Assembly: GCA_945877425.1 (NCBI GenBank)
Contig: CAMCRZ010000029.1
Location: forward strand, 1-32,086
DNA length: 32,086 nt
DNA from: an uncultured Treponema sp.
Lineage (GTDB): Bacteria > Spirochaetota > Spirochaetia > Treponematales > Treponemataceae
Reading direction: 5' to 3'
Position numbers and translations under genes: made by a program. Positions 22,735-30,671 of the stretch are shown one piece after another (the first letter of the stretch is position 1; the number at the start of each line of letters is the position of its first letter). A model generated the notes under the pieces. That model saw nothing but the letters and a program-made list of their open reading frames with translations, did not search any database and had not been told where the DNA came from.

Positions 22735-22824
22735 CTAAATTCTGTCTACCAGCGGCAGCGGTTTATCCTCTATCTGTACTACAACAGTCTTTATTTTTTC
22801 AAACAAAACAGGATTTTTCAGCAT
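22735..22824 (-). CDS. Small ORF (29 aa) directly after sbcC
   Basis: ATG 22824 lies 15 bp after the sbcC stop, preceded by an AGGAGAAGG Shine-Dalgarno sequence with about 5 nt spacing. The peptide starts MLKNPVLFEKIKTVVVQ and ends PLPLVDRI. The ribosome-binding site and position support translation as a third gene of sbcDC. No family is recognised; it could also be the start of a decayed gene. Confidence 0.4.
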   Translation of the reverse strand: MLKNPVLFEKIKTVVVQIEDKPLPLVDRI

Positions 22825-22839
22825 TGCACCTTCTCCTCA

Positions 22840-25800
22840 TCAGCTTACGGAAACTGTTGAGCCATGGTCGGTTTTGTTGACTGTGATTCTTGAGGTTATG
22901 CCGGTTTTTGAATTCTGCAGGCTGTCAACGTGGGAAATCAGTCCTATCATTTTTGTTTCGCTTAATTCTTCAAGCACTTTCATGGTTGACTCAAGCGGTT
23001 CAGAATCCAGAGTGCCGAATCCTTCGTCTATGAAAAGGGAATCCAGTGAAATGCCGCCGCTGTTGTTCTGAACTACATCTGTTATGGCAAGTGCAAGGCT
23101 GATGCTTGCTTCAAAAGTTTCGCCGCCGCTTAAATCTGATGTGTCAGAATATTTGCTGTTGGGAGTGTTGTGGTCTATTACAAGAAGATCAAGTCCTCTG
23201 TAGCCGTTTCCTGTTTTTCTTTCTGCAACATCTTTAAGTACAAATTCAAATCTGTGGGAACTTATTTCAAAAAATCTGTTTGACGCAAATTCAACTACCT
23301 GTTCAAAATACATTCCCAGTGCCCATGTGTCAAATGCAACTCCTGCGAAATTTTTTCCGCTTAAGTGTTCGTACAGTTTTCTTGCAGGAAGTGATTCGTT
23401 TTCAAGCTGCGTCATGCTGTTTTTGCAGCTGCATATTTTTTTCCAGGAATTGCTGTACGTAGTGAAATTTTTTCTTGCTTCATTCAGGTCAAGTGATGTC
23501 TGTTCAAGTTCATTCCTGCACTTTTCATTTTCAGTTTCAAGGGATGCATATTTTTTTTCAAGTTCGTTGTAAGGCAAAGTTTTTTCTGCATTTAAAAGTG
23601 CATCTGTTACGGACTGAAGCTGGCTGTGGTACGAGTTGCATTTTTTTCTTTTAAAATCAATTTCGCTAAGGCTGAGCATTTTGTCTTCAGCTTCCCGTGG
23701 TGTTGCAAAAACTGAAGCGCTTAGTTTTTCGCCTAACAGAATTTCACTTTGATTTTTTTCAGCTTCCGTTTTTTCTGCAACGGATTTTTTTTCTTTTACA
23801 CTGCTTTCTGCTGCAGCATATTTTGTTCTGGTTTCGCTTAAGTCATCAATCCATGTGGCGTAAAGATTTGCGTTATCTTCATAAGTTTTTAAAAGAGTGC
23901 CGTACTGTGATTTTAGTTCTTCGAAATTTCCGCCTGCTTCTTTTTCCAGAGTTTCACGTTTTGTTTTTGAGTTTTCATACTTCAAGTTCATGCGGTTGAA
24001 TTCAGTTTCAGTTTTTTCTTTCTGAATGATGAGCTTTTCGATTTTTTCTTTAAGCCTTACAAGCGATTTTTTTTCGTCGGAAAGCAAATCAAGTTTTCTG
24101 CATGATAAATCATACTCCTGCATGATTTCGCTTTTCGGTTTGAGTGAAGAAAAATTCTGAAGGTGAAGTTTTTTTTCTGAAATCTTCGTTTCAATTTCCG
24201 TAAGGATTTTATTTGTTTCTTCAAGTTCCCTGTTTTCTTTTTTCAGAGCTTCTTCAAAAATGGAAATTTCTTCATCAATGTTGAGGAACTGTTCCGGCTT
24301 TCTTGCAGTTTCAGGATGCTCTGTTGATCCGCATACAGGACATTTTTTTCCGGCTTCCAGAACTGTAGAAATAAAATATGCTGCATTTTCAATCTTGAAG
24401 TTTTCAAGCCTGTCTTTTTTCTGCTGCAATGTGTTTGCCGTTCTTTCTGCCTTGTCTTTTTGAGTTTCAGCTTTTTTTATGAAAGAAGATTTTTCCTGTT
24501 CAAGTGCTGCAATGTCCAGTTCGTATTTTTCTTTTTCGTCACACCGGGCAATTAAATTTTCCAGATTGTTTTTCTGCGATGTAAGTTCAACAATTTTGCT
24601 GCCCAAAGATTCAAGTTTTTCATCAGGAGAACTTCCGCTGAAATCTTTTTCTGCAAGGGAAATTTCTTCTTTTACGGACGAAAGATTTTTTTCAAGAGTT
24701 TCCTTTTCTTCTTTAAGGATTGTTTCATTTTTCAATGCTGCATTGTATTCTTCAAATCTGGAAATTTTTTCATGGATTATGTCAAGGTTGGTTTTGTTTT
24801 TTTCGTTTTCCCTGTTTAAGAGTTCCATTTTTTCTTTTTCACATTCAAGCTTTTCTTTTTCAGCTTTTACTGCGTCAAAGTTTTTTCGGGAAGCGTCAAG
24901 TTCAAGCCGTGCATTTTCCAGCGCAGCTTTTGTGCGCCGTACATTGTTTATGAAGTCTTTCAGTTCGTTTGCTTTTTCTGCAAGAGCAATTTCGTTTTCC
25001 GCAGTTTCAATTTCATGCTTCTGGCCTTCAAGTTCAGTTTTAAGCTTAAGGTTGTTTTCGTTTTTCCGTGCTGCCTGAAGTTCGTTTTCAATTCTGATTT
25101 TTTCTGCAGCAAAAGATTTTAGTTTTTCATTAAGTTCATTTTCTTTTTTTTCTTTCAGTGCAAGTTCTTCCTTCATTGAAGAAATTTTTTCTTCGGCATT
25201 TTCAAAATCAAAATTTAAACCTGATGCGGAATGAAGTTCTGCGTCAATTATTGTTTTCAGTTTTGAAATTTTAATTTCGTAATCTTCAGCTTTTTCTTTT
25301 GCCTTTTCAAGAAGCATTTTGTAATCTTCAACGGGAAAAAGTTTTTCCAGAGTTTTCTGCTTTTCTCTTGTATTCTGTTTCAGGAATTCTGCAAACTCGC
25401 CTTGAGGAAGCAGCACTATCTGTGAAAATTCATTTGCAGAAAGTCCGATTATCTGTTCGATTTTTTTGTTTATTTCATTTGTACCTTTTCTGCCTGTCTT
25501 TATAAAATCTTCAAAGCTTTCTGTCTGGCTGTTCATTTTTAAAAGTGAAACTGATGATGCTGTTTCGGTCTTGTTTCCTTCTTTTGTAAACGGCACTGTT
25601 CTCCTGACTTTAAAAACATCACGGGCAATTTTAAAAGTAAACTCGACAAAAAATTCCGTTTCTTTGGGAGAGGCGTAACGGCTTTTCAAATCCTTTTCCT
25701 TTCCGCTTCTGTTTCCCCTGAGCTGACCGTAAAGTGCAAAAGTCATTGCATCAAAAATAAAAGTCTTTCCTGCTCCGGTATTTCCTGCAATAAGAAAAAT

Positions 25801-25878
25801 ATTTTCTAACTGCGTAAAATCTATTTCTGCATTTTCGTAAGGTCCTATGTTTCTTAAAACTAATTTTATCGGTCTCAT
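22840..25878 (-). CDS. sbcC: Exonuclease subunit SbcC (Rad50-like)
   Basis: 1012 aa SMC-like ATPase that with SbcD cleaves hairpins and protein-blocked DNA ends. N-terminus MRPIKLVLRNIGPYENAEI; Walker A GNTGAGKTFIFDAMTFALYG; Q-loop region LLPQGEFAEFL; long coiled coils rich in E/K; zinc hook CPVCGSTEHPE at about residue 512; C-terminal signature LSGGETFEASISLALA and Walker B SLFIDEGFGTLD. Start: ATG 25878 with AGGA 6 nt upstream; an upstream extension is open but unnecessary. It begins 8 bp after the sbcD stop: operon sbcD-sbcC, possibly with the small ORF. Confidence 0.95.
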   Translation of the reverse strand: MRPIKLVLRNIGPYENAEIDFTQLENIFLIAGNTGAGKTFIFDAMTFALYGQLRGNRSGKEKDLKSRYASPKETEFFVEFTFKIARDVFKVRRTVPFTKEGNKTETASSVSLLKMNSQTESFEDFIKTGRKGTNEINKKIEQIIGLSANEFSQIVLLPQGEFAEFLKQNTREKQKTLEKLFPVEDYKMLLEKAKEKAEDYEIKISKLKTIIDAELHSASGLNFDFENAEEKISSMKEELALKEKKENELNEKLKSFAAEKIRIENELQAARKNENNLKLKTELEGQKHEIETAENEIALAEKANELKDFINNVRRTKAALENARLELDASRKNFDAVKAEKEKLECEKEKMELLNRENEKNKTNLDIIHEKISRFEEYNAALKNETILKEEKETLEKNLSSVKEEISLAEKDFSGSSPDEKLESLGSKIVELTSQKNNLENLIARCDEKEKYELDIAALEQEKSSFIKKAETQKDKAERTANTLQQKKDRLENFKIENAAYFISTVLEAGKKCPVCGSTEHPETARKPEQFLNIDEEISIFEEALKKENRELEETNKILTEIETKISEKKLHLQNFSSLKPKSEIMQEYDLSCRKLDLLSDEKKSLVRLKEKIEKLIIQKEKTETEFNRMNLKYENSKTKRETLEKEAGGNFEELKSQYGTLLKTYEDNANLYATWIDDLSETRTKYAAAESSVKEKKSVAEKTEAEKNQSEILLGEKLSASVFATPREAEDKMLSLSEIDFKRKKCNSYHSQLQSVTDALLNAEKTLPYNELEKKYASLETENEKCRNELEQTSLDLNEARKNFTTYSNSWKKICSCKNSMTQLENESLPARKLYEHLSGKNFAGVAFDTWALGMYFEQVVEFASNRFFEISSHRFEFVLKDVAERKTGNGYRGLDLLVIDHNTPNSKYSDTSDLSGGETFEASISLALAITDVVQNNSGGISLDSLFIDEGFGTLDSEPLESTMKVLEELSETKMIGLISHVDSLQNSKTGITSRITVNKTDHGSTVSVS

Positions 25879-25886
25879 TTTGTTTC

Positions 25887-27092
25887 CTATTCTGAACTGC
25901 TTCCCCAGTTGCATTCACGGGCAAGTTCCTTTAAAAGTTCCACTTCTCCGGCAAAAAGTTTTTTTTCATCATCAGTCAGGGAACTGTCTTTTTTTCCTTC
26001 AACGTCAGATATAAACTGCTCGAAAATTTTCGTTATGTCTTTTGATTTCATTACACGCTTTCTTTCAAGGGCTGAAGTTTTTTCGCCTTTAAAAATCCTG
26101 TCTTTAGGCTTTACGTTTATGAGGTTGGGAAAAACAGGCTTAAGTCTTGCGTGGGCATCAGGAACGGAAACTTCGTCTGTCAGTGAAATGAAAACGTAGG
26201 AATTTTCGTACTTTTTCCACTTTGCATTTCCGTCTGTAAATTCCTGAATTTTTCCTTCAAGGCATGCAACCGGATGAAGAGGCTCTACTGGAATTTTTTC
26301 TACGCTTGGAATGTCTTTGCCGTTCAGCTTTACGTCAAGAAAAAAAGTTTCGGGCGAATCGTCGCTGTGGTAAGCAAGTGGTGCTCCTGAGTAAAAGCAT
26401 CTGTGTGCATTGTCGCAGACGTGGTAGCCATGAATGTGGCCGAATGCGCAGTAAGTAAAGTCTTTGAAAAGGTCGGCGTCAACTCTTTCGGTGTCGCCTA
26501 TGCTGCTTCTTTCTGAACCGAATTTTACGTTTCCCAGAACAAACGGATGTGCAACGAGTACGCTTTCTTTTTCACTATGATTTTTGCTGTGGGAATTGCA
26601 GATTGTTTCGCAGGCTTCCTTGTATAAGTCCTGCTGCTTTTTTAAATACAAATCTTCCTGTGCGGAACTTTTCAGTGAGTTGGGGAAAAGGTATGGCAGC
26701 TGGTAAAATGCCGTGTTTTCAAGGATAACCGGTTCCGTGATTTTCAATGTATCTGTCGTAATGTGGATGTTGTGCTTGTGAAAAAACGGTGCTGCAAAAG
26801 AAAGCCGTCCTGCACTGTCATGATTTCCTGAAATGATGAAAACGTGAACTTCCGGAAATTCCTGGCTGAACGAATAAAGAAAATCGCTTAAAACTTCTGT
26901 TGCTTCTTCCATCGGTGTCTGCCTGTCGTAAATGTCGCCTGCTATAAGAAGTGCTGCATAGGGATTGTTTTCTTCTTTCCCTTTCCTGAACTGCTTCTTT
27001 ATCTGCTCAAGGAAAAAAATCTGGTCTTCAAGGAGATTCTTTCCGTTCATGAATTTTCCTAAATGCCAGTCGCTTGTGTGTAAAAATCTCAT
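25887..27092 (-). CDS. sbcD: Exonuclease subunit SbcD (Mre11-like)
   Basis: 401 aa metallophosphoesterase nuclease. Motifs: MRFLHTSDWHLGK (I), LIAGDIYDRQTP (II), IISGNHDSAGRL (III), SVLVAHPFVLG (IV) and YCAFGHIHGYHV (V). The C-terminal capping domain runs to the end. Start: ATG 27092, which places MRFLHTSDWHLG at the usual N-terminus; a TTG five codons upstream is possible. No clear ribosome-binding site is seen for either. Upstream is a GC-rich dispersed repeat. Confidence 0.94.
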   Translation of the reverse strand: MRFLHTSDWHLGKFMNGKNLLEDQIFFLEQIKKQFRKGKEENNPYAALLIAGDIYDRQTPMEEATEVLSDFLYSFSQEFPEVHVFIISGNHDSAGRLSFAAPFFHKHNIHITTDTLKITEPVILENTAFYQLPYLFPNSLKSSAQEDLYLKKQQDLYKEACETICNSHSKNHSEKESVLVAHPFVLGNVKFGSERSSIGDTERVDADLFKDFTYCAFGHIHGYHVCDNAHRCFYSGAPLAYHSDDSPETFFLDVKLNGKDIPSVEKIPVEPLHPVACLEGKIQEFTDGNAKWKKYENSYVFISLTDEVSVPDAHARLKPVFPNLINVKPKDRIFKGEKTSALERKRVMKSKDITKIFEQFISDVEGKKDSSLTDDEKKLFAGEVELLKELARECNWGSSSE

Positions 27093-27144
27093 ATCTGTAT
27101 TCAACAAATTTTACACTTTTTTTTCAAGTTTCTTTTCCGGATTT

Positions 27145-27315
27145 TTCGCCCGCCCCTGTCCTTGCCGGGGAGCTTGAACTTTGCGAGAGAGTCTTGCAGA
27201 TAAGTGCGGGCTTTAACTTTTGCAGCTGGTTTTCAGGAAGAAGAGTGTACTCTTACGTGCATCGTTCTGGAGGAAGCAGCAGCTGGTGGGCAAGTACGGT
27301 GCCCCACACACAAAG
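27145..27315 (+). repeat. GC-rich dispersed intergenic repeat, copy near sbcD
   Basis: Non-coding stretch of 208 bp between sbcD and the Na/Pi gene, GC-richer than its surroundings. 27264-27300 matches the reverse complement of 29333-29369 at 35 of 37 bases. The core GCAGCTGGTGGGCAAGTACG (27279-27298) also resembles 31989-32008. Short spurious reading frames cross it but none has a ribosome-binding site or family. Confidence 0.75.
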
Positions 27316-28968
27316 TCAAAGCGCCTGGACAATCGTGTAGACGCAATCACCTGCCTTTTCAATCTTACGCACAATGTCAATGTAGACAAGTTCAGTCTTA
27401 ACGTCATAACCTGATTCAATTCTCTTGCGGGAAGATTTTTTAAGTTCCTTTTTCACAGAATCAATTTTTTCTTCAAGCACGTCACTCTGGAGTTTCTGTT
27501 CAGGAGAAATTCCTGCAGCAATGAATTCGCAGGCCTGTTCGTAGAAAATCCGCACTAAATCAAGATAATCGTAAAGCTTCTTTTCCTTGTCAGAAGAAAC
27601 GGCACAATGGGTCCGCTGAAAATATTTTTCAATGCTCCTCATAACAGAACCGCACTCTTCGCCAAGATTGTTCAGTGAATCGGCAATCTGAATGAGCCTT
27701 GTAAAATGATTTCTGTCAGCCTTGTTTGCAGTAGGAAGCCTGGAACATTTCTGAAGGAAGTCAGTAATTGCTTCGTTCATTTCATCCACGTAATTCCTTG
27801 CCTTCCCTAGTTTTTCACTGCATTCTTCGCTTTTAGAAACATTACATTCAAGAAGAGTCTGACCTGCAAAATCAAACAATTCCATAACCCTGGCAGCCAT
27901 TCTGGAAATCTCTTTTTCAATCTGGAAAGAATAAAGATCAGCACTTATATGCGAAGAAGGAAGAATTGCCGGCAGCCTGTAATGCTCATCCTTTTCTTCG
28001 GGACGTTCCTTAATAAGCTTAGTAACAAGAAACGCAATCTGATTTACAAACGGAATGAAAATAAGTGTGGCGCACAAATTAAATATAGTATGAAGCATTG
28101 CAATGTGAACCGTAATATTGTCTTTAGGAACGCCGGGCACAATAAAATCAACAAAATGAAGGAAAGGCTTAAACACGCACAGCGCAAGAAGTGTTCCGGT
28201 AACATTAAACGCCACGTGAACAGCCGCAGTCCGCTTTGCATTTACGGATGCATTGAAGGCAGAAAGCACCGCATCAATCGTAGAACCAATGTTGCTTCCC
28301 AAAACTATTGCAGCAGAAAGTTCCCAGCTTAATGAACCGTTTGCAGCCATAGTAAGAACAATTGCAGTCATAGCCGAAGAAGAATGAATCAAGGCAGTAA
28401 CGAAAGCGCCTATGAAAACGCCTATGCACAGACCTAAAAATCCAAGATTGGAAAATTCTGCAAGAAACGCCATTGATTCAGGCTTAAGCGAAAGTGCATC
28501 CTTTAAAAATCCCAGCCCCATGAAAAGAAGGGCAAAACCCATAAAGCAGTCTGCAAAGTCGTGGATTCTTCTCTTCCTGAAATATTTCAGCACAAAGCCC
28601 ACACCGAAAAGCGGAATTGCAGCAGAAGCAATGGAAAAGTTAAAGCCGAAAAACGAAACAATCCAGGCAGTAACGGTAGTGCCTATGTTTGCACCGAAAA
28701 TGATTCCTATGGCCTGAGTCAGTGAAATGATTTCAGCATTGACGAAACTTACAACCATAACGGTAGTAGCTCCGGAAGACTGAATTATAGCCGTAACAGC
28801 AATGCCGGTAAAAACAGCAGAAATCCTGTTTCCAGTAAGATGACCCAGAAGCTTGTGGAGATTGTTTCCTGCACCTTTCTGAATACCGTTGGAAAGCATA
28901 TCCATTCCAAAAAGAAGCAGACAAAGAGAACCGGCGAACCCTAAAACCTGACCTGCAAAATTTAACAT
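27316..28968 (-). CDS. Na+/phosphate cotransporter family protein with PhoU-like tail
   Basis: 550 aa. Two inverted membrane repeats carry the NaPi-II signatures: IIQSSGATTVMVVSFVNA and IGIIFGANIGTTVTAWIV in the first half, ALIHSSSAMTAIVLTMAANG and IVLGSNIGSTIDAVL in the second. The cytoplasmic C-terminal third (from about 340) is helical and PhoU-like (MAARVMELFDFAGQTLLE, SRLPTANKADRNHFTRLIQI). This is the bacterial NptA/YjbB-like architecture for Na-coupled phosphate transport or export; direction is not predictable. Start: ATG 28968; a GTG at 28977 is possible. There is no ribosome-binding site, and the predicted -10 lies so close that the message is nearly leaderless. Confidence 0.88.
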   Translation of the reverse strand: MLNFAGQVLGFAGSLCLLLFGMDMLSNGIQKGAGNNLHKLLGHLTGNRISAVFTGIAVTAIIQSSGATTVMVVSFVNAEIISLTQAIGIIFGANIGTTVTAWIVSFFGFNFSIASAAIPLFGVGFVLKYFRKRRIHDFADCFMGFALLFMGLGFLKDALSLKPESMAFLAEFSNLGFLGLCIGVFIGAFVTALIHSSSAMTAIVLTMAANGSLSWELSAAIVLGSNIGSTIDAVLSAFNASVNAKRTAAVHVAFNVTGTLLALCVFKPFLHFVDFIVPGVPKDNITVHIAMLHTIFNLCATLIFIPFVNQIAFLVTKLIKERPEEKDEHYRLPAILPSSHISADLYSFQIEKEISRMAARVMELFDFAGQTLLECNVSKSEECSEKLGKARNYVDEMNEAITDFLQKCSRLPTANKADRNHFTRLIQIADSLNNLGEECGSVMRSIEKYFQRTHCAVSSDKEKKLYDYLDLVRIFYEQACEFIAAGISPEQKLQSDVLEEKIDSVKKELKKSSRKRIESGYDVKTELVYIDIVRKIEKAGDCVYTIVQAL

Positions 28969-28982
28969 ACTTTTCACATTTT

Positions 28983-29011
28983 ATAATACTTATCTTTAAA
29001 ATCAATAACAA
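28983..29011 (-). promoter_or_regulatory. Promoter of the Na/Pi gene, very short leader
   Basis: Minus-strand TTGTTA (29006-29011), 17-bp spacer, TATTAT (28983-28988). Transcription would start near 28976, at or within 8 nt of the start codon (GTG 28977 or ATG 28968). Confidence 0.5.
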
Positions 29012-29080
29012 AAAAAGCATTAAAGTAAAATGTTTGTAAAATTTAAACACTGATTTATTCTGATTAAAACTGATTTAAAA

Positions 29081-29112
29081 TAAAAAAAGGCACTGCTTAA
29101 AAACAATGCCTT
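29081..29112 (-). terminator. Terminator of tRNA-Glu
   Basis: Minus-strand stem AAGGCA/TGCCTT (arms 29107-29112 and 29087-29092, 14-nt loop that can partly extend the stem) followed by a T-run, directly after the tRNA 3' end. Confidence 0.8.
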
Positions 29113-29113
29113 A

Positions 29114-29185
29114 CATCTCCCACGGGAATTGAACCCATGTTGTCGGGATGAAAACCCGATGTCCTAACCACTAGACGAGGGAGAC
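29114..29185 (-). tRNA. tRNA-Glu (anticodon TTC)
   Basis: 72-nt cloverleaf on the minus strand. Acceptor GTCTCCC pairs with GGGAGAT (one G-U); D-arm TCTAGTGGTTAGGA; anticodon stem TCGGG/CCCGA with loop TTTTCAT, anticodon TTC; T-arm with GGTTCAATTCC. The discriminator base is G and CCA is not encoded. It closely follows the bacterial tRNA-Glu pattern. Single gene with its own promoter and terminator. Confidence 0.95.
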
Positions 29186-29210
29186 ATGCACCTTACTTGA
29201 TGCGCAGACA

Positions 29211-29239
29211 ATTCTAACAGGAAAAGTTTTTTTAGTAAA
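29211..29239 (-). promoter_or_regulatory. Promoter of tRNA-Glu
   Basis: Minus-strand TTTACT (29234-29239), 17-bp spacer, TAGAAT (29211-29216); the start would be about 20 bp before the mature tRNA 5' end. Confidence 0.6.
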
Positions 29240-29269
29240 GTACACAGCCCGTAAATTTTATAACTGAAA

Positions 29270-29410
29270 CCGCCCGCCGCCCCCGCGTACTTGCCCAAAA
29301 ACTGCCCCTTACAGCCAGCCAGGCTGCACACAACCGTACTTGCCCACCAGCTGCATCTTCCTCCAGAACACTGCACAGAAGCCCACATAAGAGCGTACCC
29401 GTCTTTTGCA
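29270..29410 (-). repeat. GC-rich dispersed intergenic repeat, copy near tRNA-Glu
   Basis: Non-coding, inverted relative to the copy at 27264-27300 (35 of 37 bases identical at 29333-29369). It has two cores: 29333-29354 and a more distant one at 29285-29306 (reads GGCAGTTTTTGGGCAAGTAC on the minus strand), so the element may be internally duplicated with about 48 bp period. Confidence 0.75.
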
Positions 29411-29439
29411 CCGGCACGTCATTATGGTAAAATCACATT

Positions 29440-29898
29440 ATGATTAAAATACTTTTTATCTGTCACGGAAACATCTGCCGCTCACCAATGGCAGAATTCG
29501 TAATGAAACATCTGGTAAAGCAAAGCTCACTTGAAGGCTCGTTCCTCATAGACTCAAAGGCAACAAGCACAGAAGAAATCGGCAACACGATGCATCAGGG
29601 CACAATAAAAAAACTAAGGGAACAGAACATACCCTTTACAGCTCACAGGGCATCACAAATGAAAAAAGAAGATTACGAAAAATACAACTTCATAATAGCA
29701 ATGGACAGCTTCAACTACAGAAACATTTTAAGAATAACAGGCCCTGACACACAGCAGAAAATCTCGCTTTTAATGGACTTTACGCCCCACCCGAAAGACA
29801 TAGCAGACCCATGGTACACAGGCAACTTTGACGAAACATTCAGCGACATCTTCTCCGGCTGCACATCGCTTCTTGAAAAGCTCAGAAAAACCCTCTGA
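29440..29898 (+). CDS. Low-molecular-weight protein-tyrosine phosphatase
   Basis: 152 aa cytoplasmic phosphatase. The active-site loop C8-HGNIC-R14-S is at the N-terminus (ILFICHGNICRSPMAEF), and the general-acid loop DPWYTGNFDETF has Asp123. It ends in the usual helix CTSLLEKLRKTL. Complete family length. No kinase or capsule genes nearby, so the substrate is unknown. No clear ribosome-binding site in the repeat-derived upstream DNA; the region just before the ATG (TATGGTAAAATCACATT) could hold a -10 (TAAAAT). Confidence 0.92.
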   Translation: MIKILFICHGNICRSPMAEFVMKHLVKQSSLEGSFLIDSKATSTEEIGNTMHQGTIKKLREQNIPFTAHRASQMKKEDYEKYNFIIAMDSFNYRNILRITGPDTQQKISLLMDFTPHPKDIADPWYTGNFDETFSDIFSGCTSLLEKLRKTL

Positions 29899-30125
29899 CC
29901 GTCCAAAAAAGTCCTGTTTTTAAACAAAAAAGCAAAAAGCGGGTCATTTTTACCCGGAAAAATTTTCATACGGGCGGCTTTTTGTCCGGTTCGCAGGGCA
30001 AACCAGCCAAAAACCAGGCTTTCCGCCCTTCGCTCACGCTCATTGCCTTGATAAAAAAAGCCTCCGTCCTTTTTTATCAAGGCAACTAAAGGGGCTCCAA
30101 TCCTTGCCGCAAAAAAAAATTATAC
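29899..30125. other. Intergenic region with 14-bp inverted repeat
   Basis: No gene over 227 bp. A perfect inverted repeat GCCTTGATAAAAAA / TTTTTTATCAAGGC lies at 30045-30058 and 30070-30083 with an 11-bp centre. A smaller hairpin CGGGT/ACCCG lies at about 29940-29956. The long repeat could terminate the phosphatase transcript (T-run in the right arm) or serve as an upstream activator site: its centre is about 76 bp upstream of the -24 element of the sigma-54 promoter. The stretch 29970-30040 is GC-rich and repeat-like. Confidence 0.5.
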
Positions 30126-30142
30126 TTGGCACAGAAATTGCT
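30126..30142 (+). promoter_or_regulatory. Sigma-54 (RpoN) promoter of the Hsp20 gene
   Basis: TTGGCACAGAAATTGCT matches the -24/-12 consensus TGGCAC-N5-TTGCW exactly, with GG (30128-30129) and GC (30140-30141) separated by the required 10 bp. Transcription would start about 30152, giving a 58-nt leader. Confidence 0.8.
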
Positions 30143-30152
30143 ATATATTAAG

Positions 30153-30181
30153 TGTACGAAAGTACAGCCTGCCTGAGCAGG
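30153..30181 (+). promoter_or_regulatory. Two tandem hairpins at the 5' end of the hsp20 leader
   Basis: TGTAC-GAAA-GTACA (30153-30166, a GNRA tetraloop) and CCTGC-CTGA-GCAGG (30168-30181) are contiguous and sit at the predicted transcript start. They may protect the 5' end or be part of a heat-responsive leader; the Shine-Dalgarno GGAGG lies further downstream and is not paired in this model. Confidence 0.45.
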
Positions 30182-30210
30182 ATAAAACAAAATCGTTTGG
30201 AGGCTATATT

Positions 30211-30621
30211 ATGAACGAACTTTCACTTTTTGATTCACTTTTCGGTAACGAAGGATTTCCTTTCCCTTCTTCAGTAAAAACTTATATGCCAAGAGTTGAC
30301 GTTTTTGAAACAAAAGAAAATTATGTCCTTCACATGGATCTTCCCGGCAAAACTGAAAAAGACATTGATCTTTCCTTAAAAAATGAAATCCTTACAATTT
30401 CATCTGTAGAAGAAGACAAGAAAGAAACACAGAAAAATATTGACGATACAAAATGGCTTATAAAGGAACGCTCTTCATCAAGCTTCAAGAGAACATTTGC
30501 CCTTCCAAAAGACGTAAATACTGAAAAAGTTTCTGCAAGCTTTAAAAACGGAGTTCTTGAAGTTACAATGCCAAGACGCCCTGAACCTGAAGAAAAGAAA
30601 ATTGCCATAAAAATAGCATAA
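30211..30621 (+). CDS. Small heat shock protein, Hsp20/alpha-crystallin family
   Basis: 136 aa ATP-independent holdase chaperone. The alpha-crystallin domain spans about 27-125: MPRVDVFETKENYVLHMDLPG at the start, then ILTISSVEEDKKE, a SFKRTFALPKDV strand pair and AxxxxGVLEVTMPRR (SASFKNGVLEVTMPRR). A C-terminal IAI gives the I-x-I oligomerisation motif. Strong ribosome-binding site GGAGG 7 nt before the ATG. No CIRCE element is seen; the promoter is of the sigma-54 type. Confidence 0.94.
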   Translation: MNELSLFDSLFGNEGFPFPSSVKTYMPRVDVFETKENYVLHMDLPGKTEKDIDLSLKNEILTISSVEEDKKETQKNIDDTKWLIKERSSSSFKRTFALPKDVNTEKVSASFKNGVLEVTMPRRPEPEEKKIAIKIA

Positions 30622-30636
30622 TTCCTTTTCCGCCAT

Positions 30637-30671
30637 TAAGTGCAGACAGAAAAATCCGCTGTCTGCACTTA
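30637..30671. terminator. Shared hairpin between convergent genes
   Basis: Perfect 13-bp inverted repeat TAAGTGCAGACAG / CTGTCTGCACTTA with a 9-nt loop, placed 16 bp after the hsp20 stop. The right arm includes the stop codon of the minus-strand gene at 30669. No T-run on either strand, so termination efficiency is uncertain. Confidence 0.6.

Noticed and set aside
22722..22740. Plus-strand TATAAT as a promoter after the broken barrel gene
   Set aside because: Only minus-strand genes follow (sbcDC), and no -35 is evident; probably chance.
29164..29417. Short open frames in the GC-rich repeat near tRNA-Glu (and similar ones at 27074-27419)
   Set aside because: They cross repeat DNA and the tRNA, have no ribosome-binding site and no recognisable domain.
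30150..30210. CIRCE (HrcA) element upstream of hsp20
   Set aside because: The TTAGCACTC-N9-GAGTGCTAA pattern is absent.
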